From NCBI RefSeq assembly GCF_013128195.2, contig NZ_CP053452.2, forward strand, positions 2,294,001-2,358,000: a stretch of DNA of 64,000 nt, given 5' to 3'. This document shows, piece by piece, positions 53,332-63,443 of the stretch (position 1 is its first letter; the number at the start of each line of letters is the position of its first letter). Both the position numbers and the translations under genes were made by a program. The notes below the pieces were generated by a model, which was not told the DNA's origin, searched no databases, and saw nothing but the letters and a program-made list of their open reading frames with translations. Source of the DNA: Frigoriglobus tundricola. GTDB lineage: Bacteria > Planctomycetota > Planctomycetia > Gemmatales > Gemmataceae.

Positions 53332-56241
53332 ATGATTTCTCACGGACCCGCACTCGCGCTTTGCTTCGTGCTATTGGTACCGGTGGCCGTTAGCGCCGCC
53401 GACCCGCTCGAAGCCGCGTTCGACCGCGACGTGAAGCCGTTCCTCAAGCAGTACTGCACGCGCTGTCACAACGCGGACAATCAGACCTCGGGCGTCCGCG
53501 TCGATTACCTCGATGGCAAACTGGAGGACCGTCACCTGAAGTTGTGGGACCACGTCCTGAACCAGTCGAAGGCCGGCACGATGCCGCCGGAGGAGGCCAA
53601 ACAGCCACCGGCCGAGGAGCGCAAGCGGGCAGTGGAGTGGATGGAACGCGCGATCAAAGCGGCCCGCCTGCGGCCCGTGCCGAAGAACGGCAGCGTCCGC
53701 CGGCTCACCGGCGCGCAGTACCGCACCACGCTCCGCGAACTGCTGCTGCTCGAAGACAACGTGGCCGAGGCGCTGCCGCCGGACGCGATCTCGCGGGACG
53801 GGTTCGTCAACAACCAGGACACGCTCCAGATCTCCCCGCTGCTTCTGGAAGCCTACCTCGACCTCGCGGACCGGGCGCTCGCCCGCTGCATCGTCGATCC
53901 GAAAACCAAACCGGTGGTTCAGAACTTCCGCGTCGATCTCGGGGCGGGGATCAACCCGGCGCCGGTCCCGGACGCCCTCATCCTCGGCGCGGACAGCCTG
54001 CTGCTCGACAAGCGCGACTTCGTGGTCGAACAGCTCAAGCCGACGAAGCCGTTCGCGTACGAGCCGTTCGTCATGCGGACCAAGTACCGCTTCATCGAGG
54101 GCTATCAGGGGAACGACACGGTCCGCGGCTGGCGCGACTACGACAGCATCTACCACGCGGTGTACGCGTGCGTGCGCGGCACCCCCGGCTACCCGAAGGG
54201 CCGCGCGTACAGCACGGTGCCCGAAGGGCTGCTCCTGCGCCCGGCGATCCCGAGTTCGGAGATCTTCGGCCAGGAGAACACCTACGGCCCGCGGGCCAAC
54301 TTCAAGATCGCCCTGCGCGAGCTTCCGCAACACGGCCGCTTTCGCGTCACCGTTCAGGCCGCGAAATACGACGACGGCTTGCTCCTCGATCCGGGCGCCA
54401 AACCCGCCGAGACGGAATCGAGCCTCGTGTGCCCCGATTTGAAGGAACCGAAAACGGTGACCATCGCGCACGCGGGCGTGTATCAGGTGGACGTGTTCGC
54501 GGCGAAAGGGGCGAAGCCGGCCGAACTGACGCTCGTTCTCGGAGACCGGCACTTCACCGCGACGCCCCGGCAGCCGGCGTTTCTGGTGGTGCGGTTGCCG
54601 GCCGGGGCGGTATCGGTGAGCGCGAAAGGCGCGGTGCCGGAACGCATCGTGCTGACGCCACTGACCGCGGATCATGAAGAGGCGAAGCGGTTCGCGGCCT
54701 TTGAAAAGCGTGTTCCGAACCTCGGCGTTCACATGGGGTTCCGCCGCGACTGCGGTAGCACGCTGGCCCCCGTCGGCGAGCCGCAACCGGTGCGCGACAC
54801 GAAGCTCACCCGCTTCGTCTTCGAGGGCGCGATCCACAACTACCCGGACCCGAACGTCGAGAAGGACAACGTCAACTACCTCGCCGGCGTCCGCGAGATC
54901 GGCGTGCGGAGCGAATACACCGACGGCCGCGACATGCCGCGGTTGCTCATCCGCTCGGTCGAGTTCGAAGGACCGCTATACGACGCGTGGCCGCCCGCGT
55001 CGCACCGCGCCGTCTTCCCGACCGAAGAAGAAACGCCGGCTGCCGCCCGCACGGTGATCCGCGCCTTCGCGACCCGCGCGTTCCGCCGGCCGATCACGGC
55101 TGACGAAGAGGCGGCGTTCGTGGCAGTATTCGAGAGGGCAGTTAAAGGCGGCGCGCGGTTTCACGACGCCGTGAAGGACGCGCTCCAAGTCATTTTGACC
55201 TCACCGCAGTTCTTGTTCCTGATCGAGGTGAGCCAGACGCCGGACGCCGAACCGCTCGACGGGTACGAACTGGCGTCCAAGCTGTCGTACTTCCTGTGGA
55301 ACGGGCCGCCGGACGCGGCGACCCTGAAACTGGCCGCGTCCGGCGAGCTGGCGAAAAAGCTGAACGCCGAGGTCGCCCGCATGATCGACGACCCGCGGTT
55401 CGGGCGGTTCACGAACGAGTTCGTCTCCCAGTGGCTGGCGCTCGACAAGTTTGCCGTACTCGAACCGGACCGCAAACGGTTCCCCAGACTCACCCGCGAC
55501 ACGCGCACGGAACTCCGCAAGGAGCCCGTGCGGTTCTTCGAGTACCTGGTCCGGAACAACCTCCCGGCGCGGAACCTGATCGCGTCGGACTTCGTCGTCG
55601 CGAACGAGGTCGTCGCGAGCTACTACGGGCTCGGCGACCGGACCGAGACCGGGTTCCGGTTCGAGCCGATCCGGCACGGTCGGCGCGACCTCGGGGGCGT
55701 CCTCACGCAGCCGGCGATTCTCGCGGGGCTGTCCGACGGGCGCGAGTCGAACCCGGTGAAGCGCGGCGCGTGGCTGGCACGCAAGATCGTCGCTGATCCG
55801 CCGGACGATCCGCCGCCGAACGTGCCCGCGCTGAAAGACGACACCCGCGTGCTGCCGCTCCGGGAGCGCCTCGAACGGCACCGGAACCAGCCGGGGTGCG
55901 TGCAGTGCCACTCCAAGGTCGACCCGTGGGGCGTGCCGCTGGAAGAGTTCGACGCCGGCGGGCTCTTCAAGAAAGAGAAGGTGGACGCCCGCTCGAAGCT
56001 GCCGGACAAGACCGAGGTTGCGGATTTCGCCGCGCTCCAGAAGTACCTCGCGGACGATCACATGGACGACGTCGCGTTCAGCGTGCTGAAGCACCTGGCG
56101 ACCTACGCCACGGGCCGAAATTTGACCTACGGCGAACTCGAATTCCTGCGCCGGGACGCGCCGAGCCTGAGGGCCAACGGTTACCGGATGCGGGACCTGA
56201 TCGGCTACATCGTGACGAGCAAGATGTTCCTCGAAAAGTGA
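53332..56241 (+). CDS. PSCyt1/DUF1587/DUF1592/DUF1588 planctomycete cytochrome
   Basis: 969 residues with a signal peptide ([21 protein letters not shown]). An N-terminal haem motif (QYCTRCHN, about residue 42) is followed by DUF1587 ([20 protein letters not shown]), a beta domain, DUF1592/DUF1595 ([37 protein letters not shown]) and DUF1588 with a second haem motif ([20 protein letters not shown]), then DUF1585 at the end. These proteins are a planctomycete hallmark, exported, and always paired with a DUF1552 protein, as here (33 bp downstream). The pair is thought to handle electron transfer or large polymers; the true role is unknown. Confidence 0.9.
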   Translation: MISHGPALALCFVLLVPVAVSAADPLEAAFDRDVKPFLKQYCTRCHNADNQTSGVRVDYLDGKLEDRHLKLWDHVLNQSKAGTMPPEEAKQPPAEERKRAVEWMERAIKAARLRPVPKNGSVRRLTGAQYRTTLRELLLLEDNVAEALPPDAISRDGFVNNQDTLQISPLLLEAYLDLADRALARCIVDPKTKPVVQNFRVDLGAGINPAPVPDALILGADSLLLDKRDFVVEQLKPTKPFAYEPFVMRTKYRFIEGYQGNDTVRGWRDYDSIYHAVYACVRGTPGYPKGRAYSTVPEGLLLRPAIPSSEIFGQENTYGPRANFKIALRELPQHGRFRVTVQAAKYDDGLLLDPGAKPAETESSLVCPDLKEPKTVTIAHAGVYQVDVFAAKGAKPAELTLVLGDRHFTATPRQPAFLVVRLPAGAVSVSAKGAVPERIVLTPLTADHEEAKRFAAFEKRVPNLGVHMGFRRDCGSTLAPVGEPQPVRDTKLTRFVFEGAIHNYPDPNVEKDNVNYLAGVREIGVRSEYTDGRDMPRLLIRSVEFEGPLYDAWPPASHRAVFPTEEETPAAARTVIRAFATRAFRRPITADEEAAFVAVFERAVKGGARFHDAVKDALQVILTSPQFLFLIEVSQTPDAEPLDGYELASKLSYFLWNGPPDAATLKLAASGELAKKLNAEVARMIDDPRFGRFTNEFVSQWLALDKFAVLEPDRKRFPRLTRDTRTELRKEPVRFFEYLVRNNLPARNLIASDFVVANEVVASYYGLGDRTETGFRFEPIRHGRRDLGGVLTQPAILAGLSDGRESNPVKRGAWLARKIVADPPDDPPPNVPALKDDTRVLPLRERLERHRNQPGCVQCHSKVDPWGVPLEEFDAGGLFKKEKVDARSKLPDKTEVADFAALQKYLADDHMDDVAFSVLKHLATYATGRNLTYGELEFLRRDAPSLRANGYRMRDLIGYIVTSKMFLEK

Positions 56242-56274
56242 CCCCGCCCCACCCACCCCGGACGCGAGCCCTTC

Positions 56275-57615
56275 ATGCCCCCGACACCGCTCCTCGACCG
56301 CCGCGCCTTTCTCGTTGGCGCCGGCGGGGTCGCGCTCGCCCTGCCCGTTCTCGAAGCAATGGGCGCCGAGGTCACCGAGCGGGTGCCGAGCCGCTTTTGT
56401 GCGGTTTATACCGCGAACGGCATGGCGCTGCCGCAGAAGGCCCACGGCATCGACGAGTGGAGCTGGTTCCCGACGGCCGAGAAGGACGGGGCGTTCGTGT
56501 TCGGCAAATCGACCGAACCGCTCGCCCCGTTCCGCAAGCAGCTCAGCTTCATGGGCGGCCTGCACCACCCGAACGGGCCGAAGGCCGACCCGCACGTGTG
56601 TTCGGACATGTGGCTCACCGGGGCGCCGCTGCACAACCCGAAGCCGGGCACGTACAACACCGCGGGCCTCGATCAGGTCGTCGCCCGGCACACGAAGAAG
56701 TACTGCCGGCAGCCCTCGCTGGTTCTATCTGTTGACGCCGGCACCGGGTTCCTCTCGCGCACGGGTACGATCTCGTACAGCCTCGAGGGCCGGCCGATCC
56801 CGGCGGAGAACAACCCGCGCCGCATCTTCAACCGGCTGTTCCGCGGGGACCGCGAGTCGCTGAAAACCGAGCGCGCCCGGCTCCAGCGGCAGTTGAAACT
56901 TGTGGACGCCGTGGCCGCCAGCGCGAAGGCGCTCGACAAGCAGCTCGGCAAGTCGGACCGCGAGCGGATGGAGCAGTACCTCACGTCGCTGACCGAGGTG
57001 GAGGCGCGGCTGGTCGCCGCGGAGAAGTGGGCCGACGTGCCGCTGAAGAAGCAGGACCACGCGCACCTGAAGCTGGACGCGCACAACGAGGGCGCCCCCG
57101 CGGAGTTCTACCGCACGATGTTCGACCTGATCGCGCTGGCGTTCGACGCGGACATCACGCGGTCCGTGGTGTTCATGCTCAACCGCGAGGACGGGATGGG
57201 CATCAGTGACACGTTCCCGATCAAGCTCGGGCTCGGCAACACGCACCACTGGCTCTCGCACGCGACCGATAAGGCCGGGCAGTTGGCGTTCGCGAAGTAC
57301 GACCTGTTCCTGAGCGAGCAGCTCGCGTACTTCCTCGACCGGCTCGCGAAGTACCGGGACCGCACCGGCACCGTCCTGGACAACACGATCGTGCTCTTCG
57401 GCAGCGGGGCGAGTACGACGCACACCCCGAAGAACCTGCCGACGCTCGTGGCCGGCGGCTCGGGGATGGGCCTGAAGCACGGCGCCTACTGGCGGAAGGA
57501 CGACGCCCGCATGTCGAACATGTACCTGAGCGTCCTGCGGGCGATGGGGATCGAAGAGGAGTCGTTCGCCGACAGCACCGGGACGCTGAGCGGGTCCATC
57601 TTCACGCGCTCGTGA
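56275..57615 (+). CDS. DUF1552 protein with Tat signal
   Basis: 446 residues. A twin-arginine-type start ([20 protein letters not shown]) is followed by the DUF1552 body: [60 protein letters not shown] and [20 protein letters not shown]. It is co-transcribed with the DUF1592 gene 33 bp upstream, the usual arrangement. Function unknown; the family shares features with DUF1501. The gene ends 25 bp from the stop of the convergent MFS gene. Confidence 0.9.
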   Translation: MPPTPLLDRRAFLVGAGGVALALPVLEAMGAEVTERVPSRFCAVYTANGMALPQKAHGIDEWSWFPTAEKDGAFVFGKSTEPLAPFRKQLSFMGGLHHPNGPKADPHVCSDMWLTGAPLHNPKPGTYNTAGLDQVVARHTKKYCRQPSLVLSVDAGTGFLSRTGTISYSLEGRPIPAENNPRRIFNRLFRGDRESLKTERARLQRQLKLVDAVAASAKALDKQLGKSDRERMEQYLTSLTEVEARLVAAEKWADVPLKKQDHAHLKLDAHNEGAPAEFYRTMFDLIALAFDADITRSVVFMLNREDGMGISDTFPIKLGLGNTHHWLSHATDKAGQLAFAKYDLFLSEQLAYFLDRLAKYRDRTGTVLDNTIVLFGSGASTTHTPKNLPTLVAGGSGMGLKHGAYWRKDDARMSNMYLSVLRAMGIEEESFADSTGTLSGSIFTRS

Positions 57616-57640
57616 GCGGATGCGACCGGTTACCCGGCGC

Positions 57641-58900
57641 CTACCCCGCTGTTTCGGTCCCTCGTGGCCACAGCCAGACCATCAGCACAAGTGCGGCGAG
57701 CGGACCGACGCCGATGCCGCCCAGTACCCATTCGTAAGATTTCGTCTCGTCGCAGATCCACCCCTCCACGGGAATGATCAGCGCGAGGGACAGGTGCGCC
57801 GCGGCGCCGAGCGTGCCCGTCACCTTCCCCTGGTGCTGCGCGGACAGCTCCTGGCTGAGCGCGAAGTACGTCGGGAACAGCCCCAGCGCGCCGAACGCCA
57901 CCGCCAGTAACCCGAATTCGAGCGGCCACCCGCCGGGCAGGAACGGGACCGCCGCCGTGCCGAGCGCGAGAGCCGCGCACCCGCCGAACATGAGCACCCG
58001 GCTCGTGTGGACACCCATCCCGCGCCGGCACAGGACCAGTGTCGCCAGCCCGACCGTCCACGAGCCGACGTCCGCCACCAGATAGTACGCGGTGGTGAAC
58101 GCGCTCATCTCCTCGCGCGTGTACCCGCGCTGCTCCTGAAGGTACAGCGGCAGCCAGGACCGGTACCCGTGCCAGGTGACGTTGATGGCTATGACCGCGA
58201 CGAACAGCACCCAGAACCGCGGGTCGCGGAAGATCGCACGGAACCGGGTTTCACCCCGGGCCCCGTCCGAGGCCGCTCCGGGCGTGGCGAGCAGGCGCTT
58301 CGGCACGGCGAGGAACCACAGCGCCACCCACACGAGCCCCAAGCAGCCGATGACGCGGAACGGCACCCGCCAGGTGTCGGGTCCGCCGTTCGCCTCGGCC
58401 CTCCGGACGATGACCAGCACCATCATCGGCGTGACCAGCGCGCCGAGCGCGGTGCCGCTCTGGAAGAGCGAGTTGCCGAACGACCGCTCCTCCGGGCGCA
58501 ACACGGCACGCGTGGTGCGGAGCCCGCACGGCCAGTTCCCCGCCTCGAAGAGGCCCAGCGCGAACCGGCAGGTGAGGAGCGCCCCGAACGAACCGGCGAA
58601 CCCGGTCGCGATGCCCGCGCCCGACCACCCGACCACCATGAGCGGGTACACCCACCGCACGCTGACGCGGTCCACCACGTACCCGGTGCCGAGCGCCCCG
58701 AGCGCGAACGCGAGCGAGAACGCGCCTTCCAGTTGACCGTACTGTGCGTTGCTCAGACCGAAGGCCACCTTGATTTCCCGGGCCATTTGGTTGAGGGCCA
58801 TGCGGTCCATATAGTTGATGACGGTGGCTTGCATGAGCAGCACGCACACCACCCATCGCCACGGGGACACGGTCGGAACGCGCTGCGGGGCGGTAGTCAT
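57641..58900 (-). CDS. MFS transporter, ACS-like
   Basis: 419 residues with twelve predicted helices. The N-terminal motif NYMDRMALNQMAREIKVAFG and FGLSNAQYGQLEGAFSLAFA, and the DRVSVRWVYPLMVVGWSGAG signature of the first loop, match the anion:cation symporter (ACS/hexuronate) family. It should import sugar acids or similar anions with protons. ATG 58900 begins the conserved N-terminus, but no Shine-Dalgarno sequence is visible; an in-frame GTG at 58948 is an alternative. It is convergent with the DUF1552 gene. Confidence 0.85.
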   Translation of the reverse strand: MTTAPQRVPTVSPWRWVVCVLLMQATVINYMDRMALNQMAREIKVAFGLSNAQYGQLEGAFSLAFALGALGTGYVVDRVSVRWVYPLMVVGWSGAGIATGFAGSFGALLTCRFALGLFEAGNWPCGLRTTRAVLRPEERSFGNSLFQSGTALGALVTPMMVLVIVRRAEANGGPDTWRVPFRVIGCLGLVWVALWFLAVPKRLLATPGAASDGARGETRFRAIFRDPRFWVLFVAVIAINVTWHGYRSWLPLYLQEQRGYTREEMSAFTTAYYLVADVGSWTVGLATLVLCRRGMGVHTSRVLMFGGCAALALGTAAVPFLPGGWPLEFGLLAVAFGALGLFPTYFALSQELSAQHQGKVTGTLGAAAHLSLALIIPVEGWICDETKSYEWVLGGIGVGPLAALVLMVWLWPRGTETAG

Positions 58901-59050
58901 ACGGCGGAGAGGGAGCGTGGCGGGTGGGAGAGGGGCGATTCCGCACACCTTACCCGACCCGCCCCCCGCAAGCTAGTTGTTACCGCGGGCCGCTCCGGTG
59001 CGGTTCCTCACACGTGGGCACAGTGGCAGTCGACATTCTGGGGACGAACG

Positions 59051-59557
59051 ATGGTGACGGGATCGACTCGCACGGCGCCGGTTCACTTCATGTCGTGGGC
59101 CGGGATCGTGATGGCGGTACTCGCGGGCGTACTCGGTTTGTACGGGGCGATGCACGCCGAAAAGCACCTCGCCGGGAGCCCGCTGCGCGAGGCCCGCGGG
59201 TCGTCCGGGCTGCCGGCGCAGCCGGGCCCCTGGTACGAGCGCCTCTGGGTGCGGGGGGAGACGAGCGTGTTCGGCGCGCGCGTCGACGCCAAGGTCCTGG
59301 CCCTGACGGAGCGCTCGAAGTTCGCGAACTACTCGCTCCACGTCGTCGCTTACGTGTTCCCGTTCTGGCTCGGCCTGGCCGCGGCGCTGACGGGCGGGTG
59401 GGCGATGAAGGCGGTGCAGCAGTCCGACGGCAAATACGTCGGCAACACGCTGGCGGTGTTCTCGATGCTGATCGGCGGGCTGGCCGCCGTCCTGGCCGGG
59501 TGCATGATGGTCAGCCTGTACCTGTGGCCGCGGCTACCGTCGCTCTACACGACGTGA
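59051..59557 (+). CDS. small membrane protein of unknown function
   Basis: 168 residues with three hydrophobic helices (about residues 15-32, 95-115 and 130-158) and a charged loop (EKHLAGSPLREARGSSGLPA) between the first two. No family recognised. GGGGAC lies upstream of ATG 59051. A perfect 23-bp hairpin follows at 59603-59650. Confidence 0.6.
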   Translation: MVTGSTRTAPVHFMSWAGIVMAVLAGVLGLYGAMHAEKHLAGSPLREARGSSGLPAQPGPWYERLWVRGETSVFGARVDAKVLALTERSKFANYSLHVVAYVFPFWLGLAAALTGGWAMKAVQQSDGKYVGNTLAVFSMLIGGLAAVLAGCMMVSLYLWPRLPSLYTT

Positions 59558-59602
59558 CGGCCGGTGCCCCAGCGCGAGCAAGGGCTCGCGGGACCGAACG
59601 AG

Positions 59603-59650
59603 GCCCTGAACCGAGGGGCCAACCATGTGGTTGGCCCCTCGGTTCAGGGC
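59603..59650. terminator. perfect 23-bp hairpin
   Basis: Arms 59603-59625 and 59628-59650 are exact complements (GCCCTGAACCGAGGGGCCAA...) with a 2-nt loop, the longest perfect stem in the window. It lies 46 nt after the stop of the small membrane gene and probably ends its transcript. Confidence 0.7.
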
Positions 59651-59699
59651 TTCTGACGTTGAACACCCAATCGCGGGGCCGCCGGGTGCGGACCTCCGG

Positions 59700-59741
59700 C
59701 GGGCGAACCGCGTGGTATTTCACTTGCACGCGGTTCGCCCG
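59700..59741. repeat. 15-bp perfect inverted repeat upstream of the DUF418 gene
   Basis: CGGGCGAACCGCGTG at 59700-59714 and its complement at 59727-59741, with a 12-nt loop. It lies 70 bp before the DUF418 start and could be an operator or a leader hairpin. Confidence 0.55.
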
Positions 59742-59809
59742 TTGAGTACGTTCCCTTCAATCGCTTGAACACATCGATCAGGTTCCGAATTTCCCCGAGT
59801 TGAAGCCGT

Positions 59810-61009
59810 ATGCAAGCCCCCCCCGTCGTGGACGCGCCCGTTGTGGCCGCGGCTCCCGTGTCCGAGTCCCAGAGGAACCGACTCATTGACGCCCTCCGCG
59901 GCGTCGCGCTGCTCGGCATCCTGCTGATGAACATCCCGGGCTTCGCCATGCCCAACCTGTTCTCCGAGTCGTTCCGGAACGACCCGACGAACGTCAACTT
60001 CTGGGTGAACGCGGTCGTGACGGTCGTGTTCGAGGGGAAGATGCGGGCGCTGTTCGGCATGATCTTCGGGGCGGGCGTGGTGCTGTTCGTGTGCAAGAAG
60101 GAGCGGACCGGCAAATCGGTTACCGGCCTGTTCTACCGCCGCATGTTCTGGCTCGCCGTCTTCGGCCTGATCCACGCCCACCTGATCCTGTGGGTCGGGG
60201 ACATCCTGTACCTGTACGGCGTGTGCGGCATGATCGTGTACCTCTTCCGCAACGTCCGCCCGGTCTATCTGGCGCTGGGGGTGCCGCTGGTCGCGGTGTT
60301 CGACTTCGGCGCCGGGACGCTGTTCTACCAGCACGTCCGGTCCCAGCGCCTCGCCTACGTCGAGGCCCGCGATGCGGAAGCGGCGAACCGGCCGCTCTCC
60401 GCGGCCCAGACGGAGGCCCTGGCGCAGTGGCGCGAACTCGAGCAGACGTTCATCCCGAACCGGGAAGAGGCCCGGGAGAACACGCGCAAGATGAAATCGG
60501 ACTACGCGACCGTGGCGGCGTACGTTCGCCGCCTGGCGCTCAAAATCGAGACAGTGTTCTTACCGCTCATGGTCTGGGACTCGATCGCGCTCATGTTGCT
60601 CGGGATCGCGTTGTACCGGTGGGGGTTCCTGACCGGCGAGTGGTCCAACCGCGCCTACCTGCGGACCCTGTTGATCGGCTACGGGACGGGACTGCCGCTC
60701 GTGACGTTCAGCTTCTACCACGGCTACGTGACCGCTCCGGACCACGAGGCCAGCCTGCGGCGCATGGAACTGGTGGCGGTCGATTGGGTCGGGCTGATCT
60801 ACCCGTTCCAGCGCATTCTACTGGTCCTGGCCCACGTCTCCGCACTCGTGCTTCTGTACAAGTCGGGCCGCGCCGCGCGGTTGTTCCGGCGCCTGGAAGC
60901 GGTCGGGCAAATGGCGTTCACGAACTACATCACGCACTCGGTCCTCTGCACGCTGATCTTCTTCGGGTACGGATTAAACTATTACCTCGGCAAACAAGAT
61001 TGTCATTAA
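59810..61009 (+). pseudogene. DUF418 membrane protein, 5' part, interrupted by an IS
   Basis: The first 391 codons of a DUF418 protein: N-terminal LRGVALLGILLMNIPGFAMP, about nine transmembrane helices, and FTNYITHSVLCTLIFFGYGL before the break. At 60981 an IS630-type element begins; the frame then reads a few residues of insertion DNA and stops at 61009. Joining 60981 to 62143 restores the frame (NYFAELEFYQIYF), giving a normal 449-residue protein. DUF418 proteins are membrane proteins of unknown, possibly transport-related, function. The insertion removes the last 58 residues, which include the conserved LSPLWLRYFRFGPLEWLWRS motif, so the product is probably inactive. Confidence 0.85.
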
Positions 61010-62140
61010 TCTGATGAGCAATAGCTGATCTTGGGGTGGAGGAAGTAGCTCATCACGTGTTTGGGGAGCATGAGGAGCTTGTGCATGAAGCGTTGGACGC
61101 GCGATCGCAAGGTCTTGCTGGTGTCGGGCAAGCCGGCGTCATGCACGTTCCCCTTCAGGTCGTTGTTGAGATATTCGTCGGGGTTCAATTCGGGGCTGTA
61201 CCGGGGCAGATAAAACACGGCCACGCGTTCCTCATGCTCTTGTACCCACGTGGCGACCGTCTCCGTGGTGTGGGCCGACAAGCTATCCACGATCACAAAG
61301 ATCGCGCCCGGCACGGTCGCCAGCAGCTGCTTCAGGAACGCGATGAACCGTTCGGCGGTCATCGTCCCCGCGTACGTCATGAACCGCACCTCGCCCGTGT
61401 TGCTGATCCCGGACACCATGTTGATCCGGATGTGCGGATCGGGAACCTGGATCGTCGCCCGTTCGCCCGCGCGGGCGTACCCGTAACCGGGATACGCGTC
61501 GGCGGCGACCCCCGTTTCATCGCACCAGAAGATGGTGGCCCGTTCCACCCGGGCCAGCTTCTCAATGGCCGGGTACGTCTGCTCGAGCCACTCCCGCACT
61601 TCGTCGGGGTCTTGTTTGCGGGCGTGGCGGGACGGCTTCTTGGCCGTGTAGCCCCAGCGCCGCAGGTATTCCCCCACGGTGCGGATCGGCATCCGGAGCC
61701 CGTACTCCTTGAGGATCAGATCGCGAACCGCGCGACGGTTCCACACCGGCGCGGCGATCCCCAGATCCGCCGGGCTCTTTGTGTCCAGGAGCTGTTGCAG
61801 ATGAGCACACTGTGTGTCGGAAAGGGTGCGCCCGGTTCCGACCGGGCGCCCGGTGCGATCCTGGGGCAGGGCGTCCAACCCGCCGGTCGTGTACGCCGTC
61901 CACCAACGCGACACCGTTTCACCCGCCACACCCAGCACGCGGGCCACATCGGCTTGCGAGAACCCGGACTCGATCGCGTGCAACGCGCGCACGCGCAACG
62001 CCTGCATGACGTCGTCGGACAGCCCACGAGAATCCGGCAAGGTGATCGCCATGACACAGCAACCTATCGGACGATGGCAAGACCCATCAGGGCCTCAATG
62101 TGGACTCGTCTAGTTTTGAGCAACTTCCTTGCCGAAGTAA
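60982..62140. mobile_element. IS630-family insertion sequence, intact
   Basis: A 1159-bp element flanked by TA direct repeats (60980-60981 and 62141-62142), the target duplication of the IS630/Tc1-mariner group. Terminal inverted repeats are TTACCTCGGCAAACAAG at the left and, inverted, TTACTTCGGCAAGGAAG at the right, with weaker matching further in. It encodes one full-length transposase on the minus strand. Removing it and one TA restores the DUF418 frame, so the insertion is recent enough that the host gene shows no further decay. Confidence 0.92.
61006..62052 (-). CDS. IS630-family transposase
   Basis: 348 residues, full length. A helix-turn-helix region (about 30-70: SQADVARVLGVAGETVSRWW) binds the ends. 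The DDE catalytic triad is present: CDETGVAADAYPGYGYARAG (first Asp), FVIVDSLSAHTTETVATWVQ (second Asp) and LPRYSPELNPDEYLNNDLKG (catalytic Glu). The second block has VDSLSAH where VDNASIH-like forms are common, but the Asp is kept. ATG 62052 starts the conserved N-terminus. It should be active. Confidence 0.93.
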   Translation of the reverse strand: MAITLPDSRGLSDDVMQALRVRALHAIESGFSQADVARVLGVAGETVSRWWTAYTTGGLDALPQDRTGRPVGTGRTLSDTQCAHLQQLLDTKSPADLGIAAPVWNRRAVRDLILKEYGLRMPIRTVGEYLRRWGYTAKKPSRHARKQDPDEVREWLEQTYPAIEKLARVERATIFWCDETGVAADAYPGYGYARAGERATIQVPDPHIRINMVSGISNTGEVRFMTYAGTMTAERFIAFLKQLLATVPGAIFVIVDSLSAHTTETVATWVQEHEERVAVFYLPRYSPELNPDEYLNNDLKGNVHDAGLPDTSKTLRSRVQRFMHKLLMLPKHVMSYFLHPKISYCSSD

Positions 62141-62142
62141 TA

Positions 62143-62320
62143 TTTCGCGGAGCTGGAGTTCTATCAGATCTATTTCGTCGTCGCCGCGGTCTGGGCGCTC
62201 CAGTTGATTCTGAGCCCCCTCTGGCTGCGTTACTTCCGCTTCGGCCCTTTGGAGTGGCTGTGGCGCAGTCTCACCTACTGGCAGACTCAACCGTTCCGGC
62301 GATCGACCGCGCCATCCTAA
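62143..62320 (+). pseudogene. DUF418 membrane protein, 3' remnant
   Basis: The 58-codon end of the gene split by the IS: FAELEFYQIYFVVAAVWALQ, then LILSPLWLRYFRFGPLEWLW and RSLTYWQTQPFRRSTAPS, ending at TAA 62318-62320. It keeps the DUF418 C-terminal signature and an undamaged frame. Confidence 0.85.
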
Positions 62321-62441
62321 CCGCACGATGGGAGCCGGGTCCGAGTCGGCCCGGCGGCGCGCCGTTTGCATTTCTTCGCAACGGTCTGCTGTCGCTCCTT
62401 GCCGAGCTCCTCCCGTGCCGTCATCCTCGACTCACGAACCC

Positions 62442-62705
62442 GTGCCCGTGCGGCTCTCGCTGTTTCGGTGCGATCGCTGTGGCGGCGTGATCCCGGTCAC
62501 TCCGACCGAAGTCCGGGCGTGTGCGCGGGAGGCATGGCCCCAGTGTTGTGGGGCCGACCTGACCCTTTACATTGAGGCCGAGCGGCCGGCCCGGGACGCG
62601 ACCGAGGTGATCGCGTTACCGCTCGCGCTGCCGGGCGGCAACCCGGGTACCGATACGGTCATTCTGGCGCCGCCCGCGGCCCGCAAGCTCACTCACGGAC
62701 CATGA
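62442..62705 (+). CDS. small Cys-rich protein, first of two paralogs
   Basis: About 87 residues from GTG 62442. The pattern RLSLFRCDRCGGVIPVTPTE then VRACAREAWPQCCGADLTLY places a CxxC, a single Cys and a CC pair as likely zinc ligands. The next gene encodes a clear paralog. The frame extends to 62328, but the paralog's start supports 62442. Its stop overlaps the next start (ATGA). I do not recognise a named family. It lies between the IS-disrupted DUF418 gene and tRNA-Asp. Confidence 0.65.
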   Translation: MPVRLSLFRCDRCGGVIPVTPTEVRACAREAWPQCCGADLTLYIEAERPARDATEVIALPLALPGGNPGTDTVILAPPAARKLTHGP

Positions 62706-62974
62706 CCACGACGCGTTTGTCCCTGTTCCGGTGCCGGCGCTGCGGTCGAACGCTCGCGGCTTCGCCCGACGAGGTGCGGGGCTGCGTCCGCGCCCGCTGG
62801 CCCCGTTGTTGCAACGCGGACATGGCACTGCTCATCGCTGCCCCACGCCCGGCGACCGGCGTTACGGAAGTGAGCGCGCCGCCGTTTCCGCTACCGCTCG
62901 ACGATCCCAACGCGGGAACCACCGTCCTCCCCACGCTGCCGGCCCCGCCGCCGCGGCCCAACCCCGTTCAGTAA
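62702..62974 (+). CDS. small Cys-rich protein, second of two paralogs
   Basis: 90 residues. TTTRLSLFRCRRCGRTLAAS, then VRGCVRARWPRCCNADMALL, repeats the Cys pattern of the previous protein, and the C-terminal half is Pro-rich (TLPAPPPRPNPVQ). Its ATG overlaps the first gene's stop, so both are made together, perhaps as a heterodimer. The fold is probably a zinc ribbon, inferred from the Cys spacing only. Confidence 0.68.
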   Translation: MTTTRLSLFRCRRCGRTLAASPDEVRGCVRARWPRCCNADMALLIAAPRPATGVTEVSAPPFPLPLDDPNAGTTVLPTLPAPPPRPNPVQ

Positions 62975-63249
62975 CAACCGCGGAGCGAGCGGGCCGTCTC
63001 GTGCGCGAAGGTGTGTGCCTGTTCGGCCGCAGCGCGTTGCCGCAGTCAGCAGCTTTTCCTGTTTGACGACGAGAGGACGTCCGGATTCGGTTTGATGGGC
63101 TTGCCACCCGTAGAAGCGACAGTAGAATTTGCTACAGACAACGCAACTGCCGCTCCACGAAGTCGGTTTCGCGACGAGTCGTTCGCACGGCCAACTTCAC
63201 AACACGACAGTTACAGATTGTCAAAGGCCAAAAATAACGGCCCGATTTT

Positions 63250-63323
<74 letters not shown>

Positions 63324-63443
63324 CTAGACAGAAGTAGTTGGCCGAACAGCACTTAAGTGTACCCTCCCGGCGGTCGGGAGGTGCGGCCCGCAGAAGCTCT
63401 AATCCGGTAATCTACCGGGTTCCGCTTTTTCGGTGCCACACCC

